A stretch of DNA of 64,000 bases from Tissierella sp. MB52-C2 (GTDB lineage Bacteria > Bacillota > Clostridia > Tissierellales > Tissierellaceae): positions 620,001 to 684,000 of the forward strand of contig NZ_CP133261.1 in assembly GCF_030931715.1 (NCBI RefSeq). Direction: 5' to 3'. This document shows, one piece after another, positions 54,375 through 63,671 of this stretch; position 1 is the stretch's first letter; every line of letters begins with the position of its first letter. The position numbers were made by a program, and so were the translations under genes. The notes under the pieces are model-generated. The model saw only the letters and a program-made list of their open reading frames with translations. It ran no database searches and had not been told where the DNA came from.

Positions 54375-55304
54375 TTGAGTAAAATAACCAATAATAATAA
54401 ACAATATAATTATATTTTATTGGCAGAAAATTTTTATTTGAATAATGATAAAGAAAAGGCAATTAGCTTTTACGGAAAAGCCTTAGAATTTACAGAAGAA
54501 ATAGGAGAGTATACATCAATACTATATAATATAGCTGAGATATATGATGAATTGGATTATATGGAAAAATCACTATTTACTTATGAAAAGATAACAAAAA
54601 TTAATCCAGGAGAAGCAGGAGCCTATTATGGTATGGCTATGCTATATGAGAAAATGAATGATTTTGACAAAGCTTTAGAATACTACCATAAGGCCATAGA
54701 TATGGACCCTAATTATGATAGAGCATATTATTATGCTGCCAATATATTTGATGAAAAGGGTAATAAGGATAAAGCTATTGAGTATTATAATAAAGTAATT
54801 GAATTGGCACCTGATGACTATATAAGCTATAATAATATAGGATCTATATATGAGGAATTAGGGCAATATAATAAAGCATTAAAATTTATAGAGAAAAGTT
54901 TAGAGCTTGAACCCGAATATTATAAGGCATTATTTAATAAGGGAGTTGTTTTAAAGGCTTTAGGAGATAATAAAAAGGCCTTAGAATATTACTATAGGGT
55001 CATAGATATATATCCTGAATATCCATACTCATTTTTAAATATATCTGCTATTTATATAGAAGAAAAAAGATATGAAGATACAATAGATTTATTAACAGAT
55101 GGTATAAATCATAACCCAGATGGCCATGACTTATATTATAATAGGGCTTGTTGCTATTCCTTATTAAATGATGATAGGAGAGCCATCAGTGATTTAAGAA
55201 AAGCTATAGTCTTATTGCCAAGTATAATAGAATATATAAGGACAGATAAAGATTTTGTAAATTTACATGATAATAAGGATTTTATAAAATTAATAAATAG
55301 ATAA
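54375..55304 (+). CDS. Tetratricopeptide repeat protein
   Basis: About 309 residues from TTG 54375, six bases after AAGAGGTGG. At least seven TPR units can be seen, for example KALEYYHKAIDMDPNYDRAY and KAIEYYNKVIELAPDDY. No signal peptide. TPR proteins are protein-protein scaffolds; the partner is unknown. It lies between zntA and map. Confidence 0.85.
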   Translation: MSKITNNNKQYNYILLAENFYLNNDKEKAISFYGKALEFTEEIGEYTSILYNIAEIYDELDYMEKSLFTYEKITKINPGEAGAYYGMAMLYEKMNDFDKALEYYHKAIDMDPNYDRAYYYAANIFDEKGNKDKAIEYYNKVIELAPDDYISYNNIGSIYEELGQYNKALKFIEKSLELEPEYYKALFNKGVVLKALGDNKKALEYYYRVIDIYPEYPYSFLNISAIYIEEKRYEDTIDLLTDGINHNPDGHDLYYNRACCYSLLNDDRRAISDLRKAIVLLPSIIEYIRTDKDFVNLHDNKDFIKLINR

Positions 55305-55337
55305 ATAATAACTTAATATAAAGGAAAGGGAGATTAA

Positions 55338-56090
55338 ATGATTATATTAAAGACTCAAGAACAAATAGAAAATATGAAAAAAGCAGGAGAGATATTAGCA
55401 AACCTACATAAGGAAATAGCTAAGATTATAAAGCCTGGAATATCTACTATGGAAATAGATAAATTTGTGGAAAAATACTTAGAGGAACGTGGAGCATATC
55501 CAGAACAAAAAGGATATCACGGCTATCCATATGCGACTTGTGCATCTATAAATGATGAAATATGCCATGGGTATCCTAGAGTAGAGCCATTGAAGGATGG
55601 AGATATAGTAACTATTGATATGGTAGTCAACTTAAATGGATGGCTTGCAGATTCTGCTTGGTCCTATGCTGTAGGCAATATATCTGATGAAGCAAGAACA
55701 TTATTAGATATAACAAAGGAGTCCTTATATAAAGGAATCGAAAAAGCAGTAGTCGGAAATAGATTAGGAGATATTGGTCATGCTATACAATCCTTTGTAG
55801 AATCCCATGGTTATTCTGTAGTTAGAGATTTTGTAGGTCATGGAATAGGAAAGAAGATGCATGAAGATCCTCAAGTACCTCATTATGGAATTCCAGGCAG
55901 AGGACAACGATTGGTAGAAGGTATGGTTATAACCATAGAACCAATGATAAATGTGGGAACATATCATATGAAAATAGATGATAATGAATGGACAGCAAGA
56001 ACAGTAGATGGTAAACTATCAGCCCAGTATGAACATACTCTAGCCATTACCAAAGATGGGCCAGTAATTTTAACAGATCAGGGGGAGTAA
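55338..56090 (+). CDS. map: Methionine aminopeptidase
   Basis: A 250-residue type I enzyme that removes N-terminal Met. Metal-binding residues appear in GYPYATCASINDEICHG, DMVVNLNGWLADSAW, GHGIGKKMHEDPQVPH, ITIEPMI and YEHTLAIT. Length is normal. SD AAAGGGAG. Here it is not next to the ribosomal protein genes where many Firmicutes keep a copy, so another map may exist elsewhere. Confidence 0.95.
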   Translation: MIILKTQEQIENMKKAGEILANLHKEIAKIIKPGISTMEIDKFVEKYLEERGAYPEQKGYHGYPYATCASINDEICHGYPRVEPLKDGDIVTIDMVVNLNGWLADSAWSYAVGNISDEARTLLDITKESLYKGIEKAVVGNRLGDIGHAIQSFVESHGYSVVRDFVGHGIGKKMHEDPQVPHYGIPGRGQRLVEGMVITIEPMINVGTYHMKIDDNEWTARTVDGKLSAQYEHTLAITKDGPVILTDQGE

Positions 56091-56129
56091 ATGACAGGGG
56101 AGTTTCCTCGAGAAAGGATAGGTGAAATT

Positions 56130-56798
56130 ATGAAAAAAGAAAATCCAGTTCAACTTCTAAGTAAGAAATATACAGTGAAGGAGGAAATAGCCAACGGTAT
56201 AACTCATGGGCTAGGGGTTTTATTTGGAATAGTATCTTTAGTCGTACTATTGGTGCTATCTATACAAAAAAGGGAAACTATTTCTATAGTTGCCTTTAGT
56301 ATTTATGGCTCATGCTTGATTTTAATGTACCTAGCATCTACATTATATCATAGTATTCCTTATGAAAGAGCAAAGCAAATACTTCGTGTATTTGACCATT
56401 CATCTATATTTTTATTTATAGCTGGAACATATACGCCAATAGCGCTTCTTACTATGACAGGAGCATTAAGAATTGGAATACTGATTTCAGTGTGGTCCAT
56501 AGCCATAATAGGAGTTGTATTTAAAATATTTACCTTTGGAAAATTTGATAAGTTCAAAGCAGTATCCTTAATTATGTATATAGGTATGGGATGGATAGCA
56601 GTATTTACAATAAAACCAATTATTAGAATGACTTCACTAGGTTTTTTCATGTGGATATTAGGTGGAGGATTGCTTTATACATTGGGAACCATATTCTATA
56701 GTATAAAAAAGATACCTTATCACCATGCGATATGGCACTTATTTGTATTAGCAGCATCTGTATTACATTTTGTAGGTATAGTACTATACTTAGTATAA
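56130..56798 (+). CDS. Hemolysin III family (PAQR-like) membrane protein
   Basis: About 222 residues from ATG 56130, preceded by AGGTGAA. Seven membrane helices and the HGLGV, ASTLYHSIPY, FDHSSIFLFIAGTYTPI, YHAIWHLFVLAAS motifs of the hemolysin III/progestin receptor family. Their role is often lipid-related and not well known in Clostridia. The gene follows map by 39 bases. Confidence 0.88.
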   Translation: MKKENPVQLLSKKYTVKEEIANGITHGLGVLFGIVSLVVLLVLSIQKRETISIVAFSIYGSCLILMYLASTLYHSIPYERAKQILRVFDHSSIFLFIAGTYTPIALLTMTGALRIGILISVWSIAIIGVVFKIFTFGKFDKFKAVSLIMYIGMGWIAVFTIKPIIRMTSLGFFMWILGGGLLYTLGTIFYSIKKIPYHHAIWHLFVLAASVLHFVGIVLYLV

Positions 56799-56847
56799 AA
56801 TTAAATAACTCCGATTTCTAGCATCAGAAATCGGAGTTATTTAATTT
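56798..56847. terminator. Strong terminator hairpin
   Basis: A 22-bp perfect stem (56798-56819 with 56826-56847) with a 6-base loop between the hemolysin III gene and the response regulator gene. Confidence 0.85.
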
Positions 56848-56866
56848 CTAAGAAAGGGGCATAGAG

Positions 56867-57517
56867 ATGATTAGAGTTTTAATTGTAGATGATCAAAGTC
56901 TAATACGAGAAGGACTTAGAATGATGCTTGGAATTTATGATAATATATTTGTAGTAGATGAAGCTATTAATGGAAAGGAAGCCATGGAAATACTAAGGAA
57001 TAAGGAAGTAGACTTAATTTTAATGGATATACGAATGCCTGTGATGAATGGAGTAGAGGCAACAAAGATTATTAAAGAAAATTATCCAGATATAAAAATA
57101 TTAATATTGACTACTTTCAATGAGGATGAATACATATTTGAAGGACTAAAAAATGGTGCAGATGGATATTTATTAAAGGATATATCTTCCCAAGAGTTGG
57201 TAAGAGCAATAAAAACAGTATATGAGGGAAATGTACTGCTACAACCAGATGTGGCTAAGAAAATGTTAGAGTCTATGAAGCAAAACAATACTATTCAGAA
57301 AAATATAAGTAAAGATATATTTAAAGAACTGACTAAAAAAGAATATGAAATAGCATTGCTTATTGGAGAAGGAAAATCTAACAAGGAAATTTCTAAAACT
57401 TTATACATAACAGAAGGAACAGTCAAAAATCATATAACAAAAATATTAGATAAATTAGAGTTAAGAGATAGAACTCAATTGGCATTACTTATTAAGAGAG
57501 GAAAAAGCTATGATTAA
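56867..57517 (+). CDS. NarL/LuxR-type response regulator
   Basis: A 216-residue regulator: a receiver domain with DDQSLIREG, the phosphorylation site Asp54 (LMDIRMPVMNG) and Lys in YLLKDIS, then a LuxR-type helix-turn-helix (LTKKEYEIALLIGEGKSNKEI...EGTVKNHITKILDKL). Its likely kinase partner (DesK-like) is at 59938, three genes downstream, with an M23-like and an MFS gene between. SD AAAGGGG. Confidence 0.93.
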   Translation: MIRVLIVDDQSLIREGLRMMLGIYDNIFVVDEAINGKEAMEILRNKEVDLILMDIRMPVMNGVEATKIIKENYPDIKILILTTFNEDEYIFEGLKNGADGYLLKDISSQELVRAIKTVYEGNVLLQPDVAKKMLESMKQNNTIQKNISKDIFKELTKKEYEIALLIGEGKSNKEISKTLYITEGTVKNHITKILDKLELRDRTQLALLIKRGKSYD

Positions 57518-57536
57518 TTAATCATAGCTTTTTATA
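57502..57536 (+). terminator. Palindromic terminator overlapping the regulator stop
   Basis: AAAAAGCTATGATTAA and TTAATCATAGCTTTTT are perfect complements with no spacer (57502-57533), and the stop codon lies inside the palindrome. It separates the regulator from the next gene. Confidence 0.75.
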
Positions 57537-57654
57537 TTACTTTAGTAATATGAAAACATGACCTTGGTTAGATTTAGAATATTCAATATTCTTATATAAT
57601 TAAGGTATTAGAACCTTTTGTTCCTGAAATATAAATAAACTATGGAGTGATAAT

Positions 57655-58617
57655 ATGGGATCTAATAAAGTAATTGTTTTTTTGGCTAACCTATATTCTC
57701 AGGTAATAGTACCATTTGAACTAATTTATATGATTTTCACTGGAAGGTATGACACAGTAAGTGAATATATTTTATTGGTTATATATGTATTAGTAATATT
57801 CTTTTTTCATTTTTCATTTTGCTATTGGGGATATACCAGTTTTTACTTGAGATATGTATATAGCTTTTTTATAATAATTGGTACTTTTTTAATTATCTAT
57901 AGAATTATATTTATTCAAGATATTATATTTGGGCAATTAAGTGACTTGAGAAATAGTTTCAGAAGGATCATTTTTATTATAATTTTTACCGTAATAAATA
58001 TTAATATTATTTTAAGTAAAAGGAAAAAGAAAAATTGTTTTGATTTAACTTTTCCTTTTGAAAATGGTAAGTTTTTAGTTATTGATGGTGGAGATGGTAA
58101 AAAATCATATTTCACTAATTACCATTATTATGGATGGAAAAGAAAAAATATAAAAAATTATTATTCTATGCAATTTGCTGTAGATCTGATTAAACTAAAT
58201 AAATATGGTTTCCAAAAATGTAATCTACTATCATCTTCTAATAAGGATTACAATATTTATGGAGAAAAAGTATATAGTCCTATAGCAGGTCAGGTAATAA
58301 AGGTAATTGAAAATCTAGAGGATAATATCCCACATGGTAGATTACCTAATAATACTGGAAATCAAATTATTATTAGGAGTGACAATTATTATATATCTTT
58401 ATATCATTTTAAAAAAGATACTATTGTAGTAAATCTTGGACAAAACCTAGAAATAGGTGATTATCTTGGAGAGGTGGGTAACTCAGGCTACTCAATAATA
58501 CCCCATCTTCATATTCAAGTTGTATACTCTGAAGACAGTGATTATTGGTTAGGAGAAAGTATTCCAATAATATTTAATAATATATATCCTGTTAAGAATT
58601 ATGTGATTAAATCTTAG
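57655..58617 (+). CDS. Membrane protein with M23-like peptidase domain
   Basis: A 320-residue protein with four or so N-terminal helices (residues 8-120) and a C-terminal LytM/M23-like domain (about 190-300). The zinc-site end PHLHIQ and GEVGNSGYSIIPHLH is typical of M23, but the first motif, normally HxxxD, reads MQFAVDL, so the first His is missing. It may be a regulatory or inactive homolog. It lies between the regulator and the MFS gene. Confidence 0.7.
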   Translation: MGSNKVIVFLANLYSQVIVPFELIYMIFTGRYDTVSEYILLVIYVLVIFFFHFSFCYWGYTSFYLRYVYSFFIIIGTFLIIYRIIFIQDIIFGQLSDLRNSFRRIIFIIIFTVININIILSKRKKKNCFDLTFPFENGKFLVIDGGDGKKSYFTNYHYYGWKRKNIKNYYSMQFAVDLIKLNKYGFQKCNLLSSSNKDYNIYGEKVYSPIAGQVIKVIENLEDNIPHGRLPNNTGNQIIIRSDNYYISLYHFKKDTIVVNLGQNLEIGDYLGEVGNSGYSIIPHLHIQVVYSEDSDYWLGESIPIIFNNIYPVKNYVIKS

Positions 58618-58759
58618 GTTTCTTCTAAGGAAAATATAAATAAATTTTATAGTTTAGTATCCAACTTTATTATTAGTATTAATAAAGATACTAAGAAAAT
58701 AGAGTATATAGACTTATATAATATCTACAGAAAATTATAATTATAATGGAGGTAATACT

Positions 58760-59932
58760 ATGCAAGAGCTGAGAAAAACCATCTATTTTATATCTTTTCC
58801 ATTGTCCTTTATAGGGTTTATATTTCCTATATATGCCTCATCTATAGGGGCAAATGTTATCCAAATAGGGTATCTTTATTCTATTTTTTCAATAATAAGC
58901 ATTATGATACGACCTATGGTAGGAAGCTTAATAGATAAGAAAGGAAGAAGAATAGGGATATTAATAGGTACAATTTTTTATACAATAGTGAATATATTTT
59001 TTATATTAGCTAAGGATTTTAAATATCTATTGATAGGGAGAATAATTCAATCCTTAGGGGCTTCATTTTTATGGATAAGTGTAGATACTTTTATCTCCGA
59101 TATAAGTAATGAAACTAATAGAGGTAAAAATTTTGGTTTGTTAAATCAATTTATGGCTAAAGGTGAATGGGTGGGTAGTATTATTGGGTTTACTATTCTA
59201 TATAATAATTTTACTGATAATCCATTTAAATTAATATTTACTATCTTTCTAATTACTAGTTCCATATCTGTCTACTATACAATTAAAAAAGTTCCAGAGA
59301 CCATTAATCTTAAAAAGGAATATAAGGCAGGTAATATTAAAGATAAGAAACAATTAAAATATTTCCTGGGAATAATAGGAGTTATTTCATTGATAATCAG
59401 TTTAACAGCACCAATATATTTATTATATTTACAGGAGCATATTACAAATGACCTTAGTCTAATAACCTTCTTATTTATTCCAGCATCTATTTTAGCTCTT
59501 TTCCTACCAAAGAGATTTGGTAGTTTATCAGATAAATACGGGAGAGAAAAGATAGTTATAGCCGGTATGTTTATAAATGCCATACTTCAAGTATTGATAC
59601 CTTTTAATAAAGGGTATTATAGTTTTATGGTTTTATATACTTTGATTTCTACTATAGTAATGTTCTATAGTCCTGCATTTTCATCATTGATTATTGATTT
59701 TGTAGGAGAAGATAAAAGAGGAAGGTCCTATGGCTTATATAGTTTTGCCAGTGGTATAGGAGGAGCAATAGGATATATAGCTGGTTCCTATATATATGAA
59801 AATATAGGTAGTGATATGGTGTTTTATACTAAAGGGGCTCTTTTAGTTGTAATGACTTTGGTTATTTGGTATCTTTATATTAAGAATATAAGAGTGAAAA
59901 CAGAAATAGAGATAACTAGAACAATGAGGTAA
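58760..59932 (+). CDS. Major facilitator superfamily transporter
   Basis: A 390-residue MFS transporter with about twelve helices. The motif A-like GSLIDKKGRRIGIL and the second-half GSLSDKYGREKIVIAG loops are visible. It resembles drug exporters of the TetA/NorA kind. It lies directly upstream of the histidine kinase and may be regulated by it; the substrate is unknown. Confidence 0.85.
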   Translation: MQELRKTIYFISFPLSFIGFIFPIYASSIGANVIQIGYLYSIFSIISIMIRPMVGSLIDKKGRRIGILIGTIFYTIVNIFFILAKDFKYLLIGRIIQSLGASFLWISVDTFISDISNETNRGKNFGLLNQFMAKGEWVGSIIGFTILYNNFTDNPFKLIFTIFLITSSISVYYTIKKVPETINLKKEYKAGNIKDKKQLKYFLGIIGVISLIISLTAPIYLLYLQEHITNDLSLITFLFIPASILALFLPKRFGSLSDKYGREKIVIAGMFINAILQVLIPFNKGYYSFMVLYTLISTIVMFYSPAFSSLIIDFVGEDKRGRSYGLYSFASGIGGAIGYIAGSYIYENIGSDMVFYTKGALLVVMTLVIWYLYIKNIRVKTEIEITRTMR

Positions 59933-59937
59933 TATAG

Positions 59938-61098
59938 ATGAATAAAACTTACAAGTACAATCGTTATTTATATAAGGCAGTACTGATTCTTATAGGGATG
60001 GACGTTATTTATCGTTGTAGAGACAATAATATTAAGGCATTAATTTGCTTTGTATTATTTTTAGTAATAGTAATAAATGATTATCTAAGGCAAAAATATT
60101 TTTATAAAACTGTAAAAGAATATTATTCATCTATAGCTTTGGGAATGATAATAAACCTAATATTATCATTGCATATAGAGGGATATATAGATATATATTT
60201 TTATCTGATTTTGTATGAATTAATTTTATATGGAGAAGGAAAAATTTCAAGATTATTTATATCATTAGAAGTAATATCTCTTCTAGCTCTAATTTCATTT
60301 AGAATGATATCAGGTTATGATAATATAGGTTATTATGATATATTGGGTATTATTATGGTATCAACGGGAATATGTTTCTATTTAGTAAGTTTATTTGGAT
60401 ATAAAGCCTTAAGAAAAGAAAAAAGAGAAGTAGAACGACTAAATAAGGAATTGGAATTATCTTATGAAAAACTAAAGGAGCAATCGAAAAAAATAGAAGA
60501 ATTAACTATAAGTAAAGAAAGAAATAGAGTAGCGGAAGAAATTCATGATAATTTAGGTCATAATCTTATAGCTTTAAATATGAATCTAGATGTGGCAGAG
60601 AAGATTATAGATAGAGACATGGATAAAGCTAAAGAGCTAATAAATAAATCCTATATACTGGCTAAGAGAAGTATGGAGGATTTGAGAAAGGCTGTTTATG
60701 CCTTAAAGGAGAAAGTCACCAAAACATTTATAGATTCCTTAAAAGAAATAGTTGCTAATATAGAGTATACAGGAAAGGTTAAAATAATATTAGATGTGGA
60801 AGAGAGTATAGAGGAGATTTTACCTGAATATAAAGATATAATATATACTTCCATAAAAGAAATCATAACTAATAGTGTAAAACATGGTAAATGTGATGAA
60901 ATTAATATAAGTATCAAGTTATCTATTGAAGAAATAAATATTATAGTGGCTGATAATGGAGTAGGCTGTGATGAATTTGTTAAAGGAAATGGATTGTTGG
61001 GAATTGAAAAAAGAATTATGGACTATAAAGGTAAGATAAATTATGATAACAGTATAAGTAAGGGATTTAAAATTGAATTAGTGTTGCCAAATTTATAA
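59938..61098 (+). CDS. DesK/NarX-type sensor histidine kinase
   Basis: A 386-residue kinase. The first ~155 residues hold five to six helices; a coiled coil follows (KREVERLNKELELSYEKLKEQ), then the HisKA_3 box with His203 (EEIHDNLGHNLIALNMNL) and an ATPase domain (SIKEIITNSVKHGKCDE and DNGVGCDEF). It should pair with the NarL-type regulator at 56867. It begins six bases after the MFS gene. Confidence 0.92.
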   Translation: MNKTYKYNRYLYKAVLILIGMDVIYRCRDNNIKALICFVLFLVIVINDYLRQKYFYKTVKEYYSSIALGMIINLILSLHIEGYIDIYFYLILYELILYGEGKISRLFISLEVISLLALISFRMISGYDNIGYYDILGIIMVSTGICFYLVSLFGYKALRKEKREVERLNKELELSYEKLKEQSKKIEELTISKERNRVAEEIHDNLGHNLIALNMNLDVAEKIIDRDMDKAKELINKSYILAKRSMEDLRKAVYALKEKVTKTFIDSLKEIVANIEYTGKVKIILDVEESIEEILPEYKDIIYTSIKEIITNSVKHGKCDEINISIKLSIEEINIIVADNGVGCDEFVKGNGLLGIEKRIMDYKGKINYDNSISKGFKIELVLPNL

Positions 61099-61118
61099 TC
61101 AATTAGGTGGTGAATAAT

Positions 61119-61601
61119 GTGTCCAATATAAAAACAAATGCTATGCGTATTTTAGACCAGATGAAAGTAGAGTATAATACCATTACTTATGATAAAAGTG
61201 ATGATAGAATAGATGGAATTTCAGTTTCAGAAAAAATTGGCAGAGAACCAAAATTTGTTTACAAGACATTAGTAACTCAAGGTCATAGTAAAAATATTTA
61301 TATTTTTCTTTTACCTGTACATAAGGAACTGGATTTTAAAAAAGCTGCAAAATTAGCAGGAGAAAAAAATATAGATATGATACCAGTAAAAGATGTATTA
61401 AAATTTACAGGCTATATAAGAGGTGGATGCTCCCCCATAGGGATGAAGAAGAATTATAAGACCTTTCTAGACACATCTGCTCTAGATATAGATAAGCTTA
61501 TTGTAAGTGCAGGAAAGATTGGAGTTCAAGTGGAGCTTCCTGTATCTAAATTAATTGAAGTAGTACAGGCAGAGGTTGGGAGTTTTATTACTGAGTATTA
61601 G
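61119..61601 (+). CDS. ybaK: Cys-tRNA(Pro) deacylase, YbaK/ProX-like
   Basis: About 160 residues from GTG 61119, eight bases after AGGTGG; GTG 61107 and 61110 are alternatives. It resembles Cys-tRNA(Pro)/Cys-tRNA(Cys) deacylases (VYKTLVTQGHSK, FTGYIRGGCSPIGMKK). It edits mischarged Cys on tRNA-Pro. Confidence 0.9.
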   Translation: MSNIKTNAMRILDQMKVEYNTITYDKSDDRIDGISVSEKIGREPKFVYKTLVTQGHSKNIYIFLLPVHKELDFKKAAKLAGEKNIDMIPVKDVLKFTGYIRGGCSPIGMKKNYKTFLDTSALDIDKLIVSAGKIGVQVELPVSKLIEVVQAEVGSFITEY

Positions 61602-61612
61602 GAGGGAATAAA

Positions 61613-62269
61613 GTGGAAAAAACAAAAGATGAAATAAAGATTTTATCGCCTCAAATTCCAGCGAGGTTAGAGAACTTAGATATAACTGACAGAGATATTC
61701 AAGATGAAGACTTTTTTAGTATGGGGGTTATAAGTGATTGTTATATAGAAGAACAAAGGGCAGAGAAAGTAGTATTTGAGAAAATTATATTTAGAAATGT
61801 TATATTTGAAGATATATTTTTTAGGGGACTTGAACTGACGAATGTGAGGTTTATTAACTGTGACTTATCTAATATAGATTTAAGTGGGGCAATTATACAT
61901 AGGACGGAGTTTATAGATTGTAAGATGATGGGTGTAAAGATAATTGATGGAACCTTTAGAAATGTAGTATTTAATAATTGCAATTTATCCTATGGCAACT
62001 TTAGAGTTTCTAATTTTAAACAAGTAATTTTTATGAACTGCTTATTAAGAAATGGAGACTTTCAAAGTGTTGAACTTTCTAAAGTAAGATTTCAGGAGAA
62101 TGATATGAAGCAAATACAAATGAGTGGAACAAAGTTAAAAGATATAGATTTAAGTACTTGTGATATAGAAGGGATAGGTATAAGAATAGAAGAACTATAT
62201 GGAGCTATAATTTCAAATACACAAGTAATAGATTTTGCTAAACTATTGGGACTTGTGATTAAGGATTAG
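61613..62269 (+). CDS. Pentapeptide-repeat-like protein
   Basis: A 218-residue protein whose centre (about 55-190) shows five-residue periodic Leu/Phe with polar neighbours, e.g. NVRFINCDLSNIDLSGA and NVVFNNCNLSYGNF. Such proteins form a right-handed quadrilateral helix. Some protect gyrase, but no such role can be inferred here. GTG start, SD AGGAGGG; it follows ybaK by eleven bases. Confidence 0.75.
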   Translation: MEKTKDEIKILSPQIPARLENLDITDRDIQDEDFFSMGVISDCYIEEQRAEKVVFEKIIFRNVIFEDIFFRGLELTNVRFINCDLSNIDLSGAIIHRTEFIDCKMMGVKIIDGTFRNVVFNNCNLSYGNFRVSNFKQVIFMNCLLRNGDFQSVELSKVRFQENDMKQIQMSGTKLKDIDLSTCDIEGIGIRIEELYGAIISNTQVIDFAKLLGLVIKD

Positions 62270-62285
62270 TAAAAAGGGGAAATAA

Positions 62286-63221
62286 ATGATGAAAATAGAT
62301 AGGCTGCTTTCTATTATAGTTATATTACTTAACAAAGATAATATAACTGCTAAAGAATTGGCTAATAGATTTGAAGTTTCAGTAAGGACTATATATAGAG
62401 ATATAGAAACTATCAATTTAGCAGGCATCCCTATAGTATCTAACCAAGGCAGGGATGGAGGATTTAGTATTTTAGACAACTATAAAATGAGTCATCAGCT
62501 ACTAACATTAGATGATATGACTTCAATTGTCATTGCACTAAAAAATATAGAAAATTTTTCACATAACAAAGATATTGACTTAACAATTGGTAAGATAAGT
62601 AATATTGTACCAAAGGATAAAAGAGAGGAATTCGATTATTATTTTAATGAGTTGATAATATGTGACTTGCCTTGGGGATATAGAGCTAATTTTGGAGATA
62701 AAGAGAAATATAAGATTATATATGAAGGAATAAGGAAAGAAAAGCTATTACATATAGGGTATAGAAATCGTGATGGAAATATAACAGAAAGAAGAATAGA
62801 GCCTATGAGTCTTGTGTTAAAAGGACTTAATTGGTATGTTTTTTCATATTGTCTTTTAAGAAATAGCTATAGATTTTTTAAGCTTTCTAGAATACATAAA
62901 ATCCATTTATTAGAGGAAAGTTTTAATCGGAGAGAAATGAGTTATGAAGATTTTAAGTATAAAAGTATTTCTAAAAATAATATGGTAGATTTAATTTTAA
63001 AATTTTCTCCTGAAGCACAACAAAGAGTAGAAGAGCTTTTTTATGAAGAGGATATTATCATAAGTGAAGATGGTTATATTATAGTTAGAACTTCATTTCC
63101 AGAGGATGAATGGGTTTATTCCATGATATTAAGTTATGGTGAGTATATAGAAGTTCTAGAGCCACATTATATTAAAGATATAATCAAGAAGAGAGCACAA
63201 AAAATTTATGAAAAGTATTAA
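62286..63221 (+). CDS. WYL-domain transcriptional regulator with N-terminal HTH
   Basis: A 311-residue YafY-like regulator. The N-terminal HTH is TAKELANRFEVSVRTIYRDIETI and the WYL region covers about 135-215 (RRIEPMSLVLKGLNWYVFSYCL). Ligand unknown. It precedes the zinc-ribbon gene. Confidence 0.88.
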   Translation: MMKIDRLLSIIVILLNKDNITAKELANRFEVSVRTIYRDIETINLAGIPIVSNQGRDGGFSILDNYKMSHQLLTLDDMTSIVIALKNIENFSHNKDIDLTIGKISNIVPKDKREEFDYYFNELIICDLPWGYRANFGDKEKYKIIYEGIRKEKLLHIGYRNRDGNITERRIEPMSLVLKGLNWYVFSYCLLRNSYRFFKLSRIHKIHLLEESFNRREMSYEDFKYKSISKNNMVDLILKFSPEAQQRVEELFYEEDIIISEDGYIIVRTSFPEDEWVYSMILSYGEYIEVLEPHYIKDIIKKRAQKIYEKY

Positions 63222-63289
63222 ACATGACATACTGTTGGCAAAACATAATGGTATCATAAGATAAATAATAAAAATAGGGAGGAAGTCTT

Positions 63290-63547
63290 ATGAACCAAGA
63301 ATATTGTCAAAGCTGTGGAATGCCAATGGAAGATATTAGCCTTTATGGTAAAGAGAAAGATGGAAGTAAAAGTTTAGATTATTGCACCTATTGTTATGAA
63401 GATGGAAGTTTTAGAAAACCAGATGAAACAATGGAAGAAATGATAGAAACTTGTATACCTTTTATGAAGGAAAATGGAATGGCTGAAGAAGAAGCAAGAG
63501 CAATACTAAATAACGCCCTTCCACATTTAAAACGCTGGAGTAAATAA
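63290..63547 (+). CDS. Small zinc-ribbon protein
   Basis: An 85-residue protein with two Cys pairs, YCQSCGMPM at the N-terminus and YCTYC further on, of the putative zinc-ribbon type. The rest is acidic and helical. Similar proteins often sit next to WYL regulators; the role is unknown. SD AGGGAGG. Confidence 0.8.
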   Translation: MNQEYCQSCGMPMEDISLYGKEKDGSKSLDYCTYCYEDGSFRKPDETMEEMIETCIPFMKENGMAEEEARAILNNALPHLKRWSK

Positions 63548-63562
63548 TTAATTCACAGTTTT

Positions 63563-63604
63563 AAAACTCTTATATAACAAATATGTTACATAAGAGTTTT
63601 TTTG
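63563..63604 (+). terminator. Terminator after the zinc-ribbon gene
   Basis: AAAACTCTTAT pairs with ATAAGAGTTTT over an AT-rich loop and is followed by T residues. Confidence 0.75.
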
Positions 63605-63671
63605 TTGACTTTATCTGCTTACTTTGGTAAAATCAACCTTACGTTTTAAAAAATAGAGAGGGGGTTTTGTC

